The notes under the pieces: generated by a model
Database searches by the model: none
Told to the model about the DNA's origin: nothing
Seen by the model: only the letters and a program-made list of their open reading frames with translations
Shown: positions 9,032 to 16,150 of the stretch, in pieces
How the letters are laid out: every line of letters begins with the position of its first letter
Numbering within the stretch: position 1 is the stretch's first letter
Program-made: the position numbers and the translations under genes
From: Gammaproteobacteria bacterium
Lineage (GTDB): Bacteria > Pseudomonadota > Gammaproteobacteria > Pseudomonadales > Azotimanducaceae
Direction of reading: 5' to 3'
Assembly (NCBI GenBank): GCA_026706385.1
Contig: JAPOYV010000048.1
Span: forward strand, 1-64,000
Length of the DNA stretch: 64,000 nt

Positions 9032-10657
9032 TCAATCGAACGGCCGCTGACCGTGACCCGGCGAGAGCTCTGCGGGGAGCCACCATGGCGACTGCTCGGC
9101 GAACGGTCGGTCGAGCCGGTCGATCGCCGCGTGGCCGTGCTCGGTAATCGCCCCATCGAGCATCGCGGCGTCATGGTTGCCCCGGTGGGTGGCGATGATC
9201 GCGCGCGCATCGTCGATGCGGCCTGTGGCCAACAGCGCGAAAGCGAGCGTGACCCGGGTATCGCCGCCGTCGGCCAAGTCGACAAGCCGGCGGGCCTTGC
9301 CAACGGCGGCCTGCCGCACGTCGCGGTCACCGCACAGCGCATCGGCCCGAGTGAGCGCGATATGCGCCTGACCCCAGTTCGGCTGCAGACGCAAGGCCTC
9401 GGCCATGACGGGCCGCGCCGCTTCGCACGACGTTGCGCCGAGGTAGGCCATGGCGAGCCAATACCGGTAATAGGCGTTCTCCGGCTTCCGGTCCACGAGC
9501 ACCTGGTAGTCATCAGCCGCGACCCGGAAACGGCCTTGGCGCATCCGCAGCGCAGCGGAGAGTGCGCGCGCGGCTTCGTCTTCGGCGAGTTGCAGGGCCC
9601 GTTCCACGGCTTCCTGAGCCGCATCGTGGTTGGTGTCGCGCGCATTCCAAGCGAGCAGGTACCAGCCCCGAGCCGAGGTCGGGTGCAAGGAGAGTACACG
9701 GTGGATCTCGGCGTCGGCCTCGTCCCAACGGCCAAGCGTGCCGAGTCCGTGGGCCAGCATGAGTCCGACTTCAGCATCTCCGGGCGCCAATTGGGCGGCC
9801 CGCCGCCAGGCCGCTACGGCTTCGTCGTGTTCGCCGCGTTGCCAGGCTCGCGTCCCGGCCTCCATGAAGAACTTGGGGCTCAGGTTGAGGGCCACGACCT
9901 CCAGGAGCAGAGGATCGTCGATCGCGGGCGCGAGGTCGTTGCGGCGCTCGAGCCAGTCCTCGGCTCTCGCGATATCGCCGAGTTGGCGGTAGACGAGGGC
10001 CAGCTTGTAGGCGATGCGACCGGCCGCGGGCGCGAGTCCCGCGGCCTGTTCCAAAACCGCCCGGGCGGCGTCCAGGTTGCCCGCGCCGAGCTCCGCGTCG
10101 CCAAGTGCGGTCAGCACCGCCGGGGCTTCCGGGGCTTCAGCGAGCGCAACGCGCAAAGCGGTCGCTGCCGCAGCGTACTGGCCGTCGGCCAACAACGCCA
10201 GGCCGAGCCGGTACGAGGCCAGCATGTGGCGGCCCTCCGCCAATTCCAGCGCGCGACGGAAACCCGCCGCCGCGCCGTCGACGTGACCCTGGTCGGTCAA
10301 TACCACGGCGAGCAAGTAGTGCCAGTGGATCGTCTCGGTTTCGGCGAGCGCCCGACGATAGCTCTCGGCGGCCTCGCCGAGCCTGTTCTGCGCGTGGTAG
10401 AGCATGCCGAGTCCGCCCCAGGCGCCCGCCCGCTCGGCGGGTTCCTCGAGGCGGGCGATGCGCGCCAGGACCTGTTCGCGGGCGGTCCTCAAGGTCTGCG
10501 TGACCCGGTCCGCCGGTAGATCGGCTTGAGTCGTTGTGTCGTCCGGCAGCGCCGTGGCGTGCACGGCAATCAACCCTGCCGTCAACGCGACCATCAGCCG
10601 GGCACCCAGGGATGCGTGCTGTCCGTGGTGGGTGCACAGTAGAATCAAGCGGAACAT
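9032..10657 (-). CDS. Secreted tetratricopeptide-repeat protein
   Basis: A 541-residue protein with a hydrophobic export signal (MVALTAGLIAVHATA, then LPDD) followed by at least ten TPR-like helix pairs. Examples are AWGGLGMLYHAQNRLGEAAE, LGDAELGAGNLDAARAVLEQ and LAWNARDTNHDAAQEAVERA. TPR proteins act as protein-binding scaffolds; nothing identifies the partner. It lies directly upstream of the efflux channel on the same strand, about 30 bases away, so it may be the first gene of that operon and act in the periplasm. The start is uncertain: ATG 10657 leaves only about 30 bases to the divergent methyltransferase, while ATG 10594 begins right at the hydrophobic segment. Confidence 0.75.
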   Translation of the reverse strand: MFRLILLCTHHGQHASLGARLMVALTAGLIAVHATALPDDTTTQADLPADRVTQTLRTAREQVLARIARLEEPAERAGAWGGLGMLYHAQNRLGEAAESYRRALAETETIHWHYLLAVVLTDQGHVDGAAAGFRRALELAEGRHMLASYRLGLALLADGQYAAAATALRVALAEAPEAPAVLTALGDAELGAGNLDAARAVLEQAAGLAPAAGRIAYKLALVYRQLGDIARAEDWLERRNDLAPAIDDPLLLEVVALNLSPKFFMEAGTRAWQRGEHDEAVAAWRRAAQLAPGDAEVGLMLAHGLGTLGRWDEADAEIHRVLSLHPTSARGWYLLAWNARDTNHDAAQEAVERALQLAEDEAARALSAALRMRQGRFRVAADDYQVLVDRKPENAYYRYWLAMAYLGATSCEAARPVMAEALRLQPNWGQAHIALTRADALCGDRDVRQAAVGKARRLVDLADGGDTRVTLAFALLATGRIDDARAIIATHRGNHDAAMLDGAITEHGHAAIDRLDRPFAEQSPWWLPAELSPGHGQRPFD

Positions 10658-10688
10658 CGTTGAGATTGTCGCAAAGAACCGTCCGTCC

Positions 10689-11432
10689 ATGCCGTTAGCG
10701 GATCTGCCGGTCGCCCTGTGGCGCCGCGTCGCTTCGACGCGCCGCGTCGTGTCACGGCGCCGGGTTGTGCTGCACGGCATCGCTATCGAGACCGCCGCGC
10801 GCTCTCTCGACCCCCAAACCCGGCGCGACCTGCAACGTGGCCGGTATCAGCAGGCGAAGGCGGCTCAACTTGCCAGCAAGATCGAGCCCAACGACAGCTT
10901 CCTCGATGTCGGCGCGGGGTTGGGGTTCACGGCCCTGTTGACGGCCTCGATGGTGGGGGCGTCGAATGTCGTTGCGGTTGAGGCCGATCCGCAGGCGGCC
11001 ATGTTGGCACGTGCCAACTTCGCGCTGAACAACCGCTCGATCGAACTCCTCCAAGCCGCCTTGGCAACCCCGGATGCCGAAACGCAGGACGGTACCGTCG
11101 CGTTCTATCCCAACGCGGTGTTCGGCGCGTCCGCGTGCTCGCCGCGGGCTGGCGGCACAGAGGCGATCCGCGTGCCTCGCGTCGATTTGGCGGCGCTCTT
11201 GGCGGAGCGGGAAGTGACGGCCGTGAACCTCGAGGCCGCTGGTCACGAGTGCGACATCGTCGCCGGGGTAGAGGACTTTCGGGCGGTTCGCGTTCTTCTG
11301 ATTTCCATCCACGAGCAGGCGAGCGGCTACGAGCGCACGGTGGCGCTTATGCGCCACCTCTTCGCGCACCGATTCGCCCTGGATTTCGCGGACTCTCGCG
11401 GTCGGGAGGTCGTGTTCGTCAGGATGCCGTGA
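10689..11432 (+). CDS. FkbM-family SAM-dependent methyltransferase
   Basis: The 247-residue product carries the SAM-binding motif DVGAGLGFTALLT, the acidic second strand VAVEADPQAA and a later NLEAAGHECDIV segment. This is the FkbM-like methyltransferase pattern, often linked to sugar or polyketide O-methylation. The fold is clear, the substrate is not. It is transcribed away from the TPR/efflux operon. Its 3' end overlaps that of the convergent ELM1-family glycosyltransferase by 14 bases (11419-11432). A link between the two in cell-surface glycan modification is possible but is inference from adjacency. Confidence 0.78.
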   Translation: MPLADLPVALWRRVASTRRVVSRRRVVLHGIAIETAARSLDPQTRRDLQRGRYQQAKAAQLASKIEPNDSFLDVGAGLGFTALLTASMVGASNVVAVEADPQAAMLARANFALNNRSIELLQAALATPDAETQDGTVAFYPNAVFGASACSPRAGGTEAIRVPRVDLAALLAEREVTAVNLEAAGHECDIVAGVEDFRAVRVLLISIHEQASGYERTVALMRHLFAHRFALDFADSRGREVVFVRMP

Positions 11433-12366
11433 CGAATCGGTCGTGGACGATCCTGGCGCAGCGCTGGTTCTCGGGGAAGAAGTGCGGCGGCAACAGGCGG
11501 CCTTGTAGCCGGAAACCGTCGCGGGTCGAACACACGTGGCCCTGCGAAAGCAGTAGCGCGATGCCGCGCGCGTGCTTGTTTTTGCGTCCGCCGCGCTTTT
11601 CCTTTAGTGCGATGACGCCGACGTATGCGCGCACGGACAGGGACTCGTAGAGCATGGAGGCGCTGTCGGCTGTGACCCAGACCGACTGTGCGTCGCGCAG
11701 GGCTCGTTCGAGGAAGTCGCCGGGCGTCGACTGCCAGGGCCGATAGGCGAGATTCGGCAACCCGGGCAGGGCTCGGCCTAAGTCGTCGGGCGTGCGCCGG
11801 GAATCGCAGACCTCCCAGCGGACCTCGGGCGACGCGTCGGCGATGGCAGCCACCTGGCGTACGACATGGTCACTCGACCACTCGAAGTAGCGGTTCGTCC
11901 CGCCGAGCAGAATCAATCCGCGCGCTGGATTCTTGGCCGTACTGTCGGATGGGCAGATCACGCCGCGCGTTTCGACCACGTTGCCTTTGCGCCGGTAGCG
12001 GTCGTGGCGTGGCACGAACACGAGGTCGAACAGGCCGTGCGGTAGCGTCGGCTTCATGAGCACGACGCTCCGCCCCCCGCAGATCGCACGGGTCAACACC
12101 ATCGGGACGTGGGTCCGGTGTCCGACGCCGACGATCAGGTCTGGTGACGGGATGTCCACTGGACGACGTTGGGAATGGCGGTGCAACTGGCGCCAGAGCA
12201 ATGCCTTGAAGCGCATGTCGAACTCGTAGACGGCCAATGGCGTGAACTCGGCGAGAGCCTGCAGAAGACCCGCCGACTGCTTCTCGTGGCCCGGCTTGCC
12301 GTCCATGAATCGCCAGACCACCGTCGTGCCTGCGACGCCGAAGGGGCCGCTGTCGCCGGTGGACAT
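11419..12366 (-). CDS. ELM1/GtrOC1-family putative glycosyltransferase
   Basis: A 315-residue member of the family once called DUF1022 or mitochondrial fission ELM1, treated in bacteria as a putative glycosyltransferase. Characteristic parts are the start WRFMDGKPGHEKQS, the segment PDLIVGVGHRTHVPM, a middle LILLGGTNRYFEW and the acceptor-side VTADSASMLYESL. It is probably cytoplasmic, acting on envelope glycans, but the reaction is not established. It follows cysE on the same strand with two hairpins between them, and its 3' end overlaps the convergent methyltransferase. Confidence 0.8.
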   Translation of the reverse strand: MSTGDSGPFGVAGTTVVWRFMDGKPGHEKQSAGLLQALAEFTPLAVYEFDMRFKALLWRQLHRHSQRRPVDIPSPDLIVGVGHRTHVPMVLTRAICGGRSVVLMKPTLPHGLFDLVFVPRHDRYRRKGNVVETRGVICPSDSTAKNPARGLILLGGTNRYFEWSSDHVVRQVAAIADASPEVRWEVCDSRRTPDDLGRALPGLPNLAYRPWQSTPGDFLERALRDAQSVWVTADSASMLYESLSVRAYVGVIALKEKRGGRKNKHARGIALLLSQGHVCSTRDGFRLQGRLLPPHFFPENQRCARIVHDRFVTAS

Positions 12367-12471
12367 GGGTTGCCAGGCGCCGTCAGCGCCGCGCGGCCTT
12401 TGTCACGCGAGCGCCCCATAGACGCCCCGCCGCTGTCTCTGGCCCTTGCGTCATGACAGCGCCCCAGAGCC

Positions 12472-12517
12472 GGGCCGGCGCTTCGCATTCGCTGCGCGCC
12501 GGGCGCGCCGCCGGCCC
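12472..12517. repeat. GC-rich inverted repeat between cysE and ELM1 gene
   Basis: Arms GGGCCGGCG (12472-12480) and CGCCGGCCC (12509-12517) can form a perfect nine-base stem. It stands about 14 bases from the larger hairpin at 12531-12591, so two stem-loops sit back to back downstream of cysE. A transcriptional or processing role is possible; no T-run follows on either strand. Confidence 0.55.
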
Positions 12518-12530
12518 AAGGCCACGCCGA

Positions 12531-12591
12531 CCTCTCATGAAACAGACGCCGCTGATCGCTGCGCTCTCTCTGGCGTCTGTCTCATGAGAGG
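12531..12591. repeat. 20-bp stem-loop overlapping the cysE stop codon
   Basis: The left arm at 12531-12550 and right arm at 12572-12591 are complementary at 19 of 20 positions around a 21-base loop. Each arm contains CTCATGA and CAGACGCC or their complements. The right arm covers the cysE stop codon. It could end or stabilise the cysE transcript, but there is no T-run, so a standard intrinsic terminator is not supported. A small mobile palindrome is the other possibility. Confidence 0.65.
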
Positions 12592-13418
12592 CTGTGGTCC
12601 ATCCCGAACGCGGGGTTTTCGTCTTTCGGGGTACCCACGGGCTTGGCCGGCACGCCCGCGACCGTCACATGCGGCGGCACGTCGGCGAGCACGACGCTGC
12701 CGGCACCGACCTTTGCGCCTGTGCCGATCTCGATGTTGCCGATGACCTTGCAGCCGGCGCCGAGGAGCACGCCGCGGCGCACCTTCGGATGGCGGTCGCC
12801 GCTCTCCTTGCCGGAGCCGCCGAGGGTGACCGCGTGCAGAATGGAGACGTCGTCCTCGACCACCGCCGTTTCGCCGATCACGATGCCGGTCGCATGGTCG
12901 ATCATGATGCCGTGCCCGATCTGTGCTGCCGGGTGGATATCGACCCCGAGGCCGACGCTGATCTGGCTCTGGAAGAACTGCGCCAGGGTGTGGCGACCGT
13001 GCCCCCACAGCCAATGGGCGATCCGATGGGCCTGCAGGGCATGGAAGCCCTTGAAGAACAGGAACGGCGTCGACAGGTCCTCGCAGGCCGGATCGCGTTC
13101 ATACGTGGCCATGATGTCGACCATGGCGCTGTCCAGGATGCACGAGTCGTCCGTCATCGCTTCCTCGATGACGTCGCGGATCAGCATGGTCGGCAGCATC
13201 GGGTTGTCGAGCTTGCTCGCCAGGCGGAAGGACAAGGCGGAGCGGAAGCTGCCGTGGTTGAGGATCGTCGCGTGGAAATAGCTGCCCAGGATCGGCTCTT
13301 CCGCCGCCTTGGCCAGGGCTTCCCTGCGCATCATGTCCCAGACCGTGCTGCCATCGACGGCCTGCGTGGCGCGGAAGCGGTCCAGCATGGTGTGCGTTGC
13401 GGCGACGGCCTCAGCCAT
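12582..13418 (-). CDS. cysE: Serine O-acetyltransferase
   Basis: A 278-residue enzyme transferring acetyl from acetyl-CoA to L-serine, the first committed step of cysteine synthesis. The N-terminal helical SATase domain (RREALAKAAEEPILGSYFH, EEAMTDDSCILDS) is followed by a left-handed beta-helix of hexapeptide repeats with GHGIMIDHATGIVIGE and GSGKESGDRHPKV. Length matches E. coli CysE (273). ATG 13418 is preceded by a GGGGAA stretch; the open frame continues far upstream but is antisense to nadK there and not coding. It is divergent from nadK, with about 125 bases between the starts. Confidence 0.95.
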   Translation of the reverse strand: MAEAVAATHTMLDRFRATQAVDGSTVWDMMRREALAKAAEEPILGSYFHATILNHGSFRSALSFRLASKLDNPMLPTMLIRDVIEEAMTDDSCILDSAMVDIMATYERDPACEDLSTPFLFFKGFHALQAHRIAHWLWGHGRHTLAQFFQSQISVGLGVDIHPAAQIGHGIMIDHATGIVIGETAVVEDDVSILHAVTLGGSGKESGDRHPKVRRGVLLGAGCKVIGNIEIGTGAKVGAGSVVLADVPPHVTVAGVPAKPVGTPKDENPAFGMDHSLS

Positions 13419-13544
13419 GAGTTTTCCCCGTTGTCGTCGAGACTTAGAGTGGCGACGCGGGCGTGACTTTTCAACCGTGCCGTGGCGGGCCGGCCCCGTG
13501 GCGGGCCGTATACTCCGCTTGCCGCTACTTGAGGAAGCAACGCG

Positions 13545-14447
13545 ATGTCTGTGTTCCGCCATGTCGCGCTGGTGGGGAGAACCGGCAGTCCGCATGTCGT
13601 CGATTCCCTTCGGGCGGTGCTCGCCGCATTGCAGAAAGCCGACGCGGATGTGATGTTGGAGGCGGCGACAGCGCGCATGCTCGGCTGTTCGGGCGGAGTC
13701 GCGCGGGAGCGGATCGGCGAAGGGGTGGAACTGGTCGTGGTGGTGGGCGGCGACGGCAGCATTCTCGGCGTTGCCCGCGACGTGGCCGACACGGGTGTGC
13801 CGGTCCTGGGGGTCAACCGCGGCGGCCTGGGCTTCCTGGCGGACATCGCGCCGAACCAGATCGGCAGCAAGGTCGCCGCCGTCCTGCGCGGCGAGCACAC
13901 CGTGGAGGACCGCTTCCTGCTCGATGCACGGGTGTACCGGGACGGCGAGGAGGTCACCGTCGCTACGGCACTGAACGACGTGGTCGTCCACGCTGGAAGC
14001 ATGTCGCGGATGATGGATCTGCGCCTCGCCATCGACGATGAGTTCGTCTACGACCAGCGCTCGGACGGCCTGATCGTGTCCACCCCGACGGGCTCCACGG
14101 CGTATGCCCTATCCGCGGGCGGGCCGATCATGCATCCGAAACTCGACGCCGTGGTCATCGTGCCGATGTTTCCGCACACCTTGGCATCGCGGCCCTTGGT
14201 CGTGCCCGGGTCGGTGCGCATCAGCATTCGCTTCGGCGGTGCCGCCGCCACGCCGCGGGTCAGTTGCGACTCGCAGGTGGACCAGGAACTCGAGGCCGAC
14301 GACGAGGTGCGGATCGCCAAGCATCCGCATCCGCTGCGCTTGGCGTTCCCGGTGACGCACAACTTCTACGAGTCCTGCCGTAGCAAGCTCGACTGGGCAA
14401 CCCGCCTGGGCGATCGCCAAGGCGCGCCGGGTGTGGGCGACGCTTAA
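13545..14447 (+). CDS. nadK: NAD kinase
   Basis: The 300-residue cytoplasmic enzyme phosphorylates NAD to NADP. The diagnostic GGDGS motif lies in VVVGGDGSILG, followed by GVNRGGLGFLADI, the LND-type motif in ATALNDVVVH (LNE in most relatives) and the conserved SDGLIVSTPTGSTAYALSAGGPI. Length is normal. A GAGGAAG ribosome-binding site lies shortly before ATG 13545. It converges with the MocA-like gene. Confidence 0.95.
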   Translation: MSVFRHVALVGRTGSPHVVDSLRAVLAALQKADADVMLEAATARMLGCSGGVARERIGEGVELVVVVGGDGSILGVARDVADTGVPVLGVNRGGLGFLADIAPNQIGSKVAAVLRGEHTVEDRFLLDARVYRDGEEVTVATALNDVVVHAGSMSRMMDLRLAIDDEFVYDQRSDGLIVSTPTGSTAYALSAGGPIMHPKLDAVVIVPMFPHTLASRPLVVPGSVRISIRFGGAAATPRVSCDSQVDQELEADDEVRIAKHPHPLRLAFPVTHNFYESCRSKLDWATRLGDRQGAPGVGDA

Positions 14448-14485
14448 GCGCCGAGCTCGCCGCTGCAAGGCAGCACCGGTCGGCC

Positions 14486-15058
14486 TCAAGATGGCGGCCG
14501 GTCGACGTCCGTCAGGACGCCGGGGTCATCGACCATGACGAAGCGCACACTCTCGCTCGCGGCAACCAGGTCGCGCGCACCAGCGTCACCCTCGATCCGC
14601 ATCAATGCCGCAAAGGCGTGTGCCGGGAAGCCGACCGGGTTGCCAGGCTGGCCTTCGTGGCGCGGGCGGACGATTCGGTCGGGATATGCGGACATTTCAT
14701 TGACGATAGCGCGTAGCGTCGCCGGGGCAACGAAGGGCATGTCGCCCAGGCCGACGACGAGGCCGGGTGCCTGGTCGAACGCGGCGACGCCGGCCGCGAG
14801 CGAGCGCGACTGGCCGCGCGCGGCGTCCGCAGCCTCGACGACGCGGGCACCGGCGGCCCGCACGAGTTCGGCGACTGGCGACTCGGCCGGTCGGATGACG
14901 ACGGCGACGTCGTCGAACACCGTTCGATAGACGTCCACCGTGCGCGTGAGCATGGCCACGCCGTCGATGGGAAAGAGCCGCTTGTCGCTCCCGAAACGCT
15001 GAGCGCTGCCCGCCGCGAGAATCAGTGCCGGCGGGCTGGCTACGCCGGTGTGACTCAA
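14486..15058 (-). CDS. MobA/MocA-like nucleotidyltransferase
   Basis: This 190-residue protein has the MobA-type NTP-transferase pattern: LILAAGSAQRFGSDKRLFP at the start, GLGDMPFVAP for the metal-binding aspartate, and GQPGNPVGFP. With XdhC beside it, molybdopterin cytidylyltransferase (MocA-type) is the likeliest role, making the cytosine dinucleotide cofactor of xanthine-dehydrogenase-type enzymes. The start TTG 15058 overlaps the xdhC stop (TTGA), indicating coupled translation. No molybdenum hydroxylase is in the window, so the exact substrate is inferred. Confidence 0.82.
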   Translation of the reverse strand: MSHTGVASPPALILAAGSAQRFGSDKRLFPIDGVAMLTRTVDVYRTVFDDVAVVIRPAESPVAELVRAAGARVVEAADAARGQSRSLAAGVAAFDQAPGLVVGLGDMPFVAPATLRAIVNEMSAYPDRIVRPRHEGQPGNPVGFPAHAFAALMRIEGDAGARDLVAASESVRFVMVDDPGVLTDVDRPPS

Positions 15059-16080
15059 GAACCGGCGGCGAGCGCCGCAGCGACCGGTGTCGAAGCTTCT
15101 AGAGCAACGTGCGCGGCGTCGGCCTTGTGCTGTCGGACCGCGGTGATTTCCGCGAGGACCGCTACGGCGATTTCCGGCGGCGTCTTGCTGCCGATCGGCA
15201 ACCCGACCGGCGCATGCAGCCGGTCGATTTCCTGAGCCGTGAGGTCCAGCGCCCGAAGGCGAATGCGCCGATTCGCCGATGTGCGCGCGGAGCCCATTGC
15301 GCCAACGTAGAACGCGTCCGTCTTGAGCGCTTCCATGAGACCCATGTCGTCGATCCGCGGGTCGTGGGTCAGCGCCACGATCGCCGAGTACGGATCGTCG
15401 GCGTAACGGCGCACGGCATCATCCGGCATGTCGCGAACCTTGTGCACGCCGGCGACGTTGAACCGGGCCAGCTCGTCCGCGCGCGGGTCGCAGACGACCA
15501 CATCGTAGTCGAGCGCCAGGGCGATCTCGGCGACATAGGACGCCACCATGTTGGTGCCGATGATGAACAGCTGGTACTGCGGACCGTAGGTCTGCACCAG
15601 GCGCCCTGCGGCGTGGTCGTAGTGCAACGGCTGATGCCGCTCCACGTCGCGCGCAGCGTAGGCGCCCGAGTGGACATCGAGGCTGCGTTGCACGCACGCG
15701 CGGGCGTCGAGCCGCGCGACCAGGTGCTCGAAGTGGCTGCGCCGGGCGGGGTCGGGTTCGACCGGTTCGATGACGATGTCCAGGTGGCCGCCGCAGGGCA
15801 GCCCGAGCTTCTCGGCCTCTTCGGCGGTTTCGCCGTAGCGGAAAAACTGAGCGCGATCCTGGGCGAGTTCGCCGCGGGTCAGCTTCTCCAGGAGGTCGTC
15901 CTCGACGCAGCCGCCGGACAGGGAACCGGTGAGGCCACCGTCGCCGTTGCAGGTCAACAGGGATCCGACCGGGCGGGGCGACGATCCGTAGGTGGCGACC
16001 ACCGTGGCGAGCCAGCACCGGACATCGTTCACGAGCCAGTCGCGGACCTGACCGATGACCTGTTGATCCACCGCCTGCAT
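15055..16080 (-). CDS. XdhC-family molybdenum cofactor insertion protein
   Basis: A 341-residue XdhC/CoxI-type protein, known to bind molybdenum cofactor and help load it into xanthine-dehydrogenase-like enzymes. Visible parts are the N-terminal XdhC_CoxI segment (TYGSSPRPVGSLL, GSLSGGCVEDDL), LPCGGHLDIVIEPV, and a Rossmann-like C-terminal domain (YDVVVCDPRADELARF, ALTHDPRIDDMGLMEAL, YVGAMGSARTSANR). ATG 16080 is the better start; GTG 16098 would add six residues. It begins about 70 bases from the divergent pepN and is followed by the overlapping MocA-like gene. Confidence 0.88.
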   Translation of the reverse strand: MQAVDQQVIGQVRDWLVNDVRCWLATVVATYGSSPRPVGSLLTCNGDGGLTGSLSGGCVEDDLLEKLTRGELAQDRAQFFRYGETAEEAEKLGLPCGGHLDIVIEPVEPDPARRSHFEHLVARLDARACVQRSLDVHSGAYAARDVERHQPLHYDHAAGRLVQTYGPQYQLFIIGTNMVASYVAEIALALDYDVVVCDPRADELARFNVAGVHKVRDMPDDAVRRYADDPYSAIVALTHDPRIDDMGLMEALKTDAFYVGAMGSARTSANRRIRLRALDLTAQEIDRLHAPVGLPIGSKTPPEIAVAVLAEITAVRQHKADAAHVALEASTPVAAALAAGS

Positions 16081-16150
16081 GACGGTCGATTGTAGCACCG
16101 GCCGAAACGCCTACACTTCATCCGTACCGGCCCCGCACTTTGAGGAACCC

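Noticed and set aside
12582-13991. Extended cysE of 469 residues
   Set aside because: The extra N-terminal part is antisense to nadK and unlike SATase; ATG 13418 gives the normal length.
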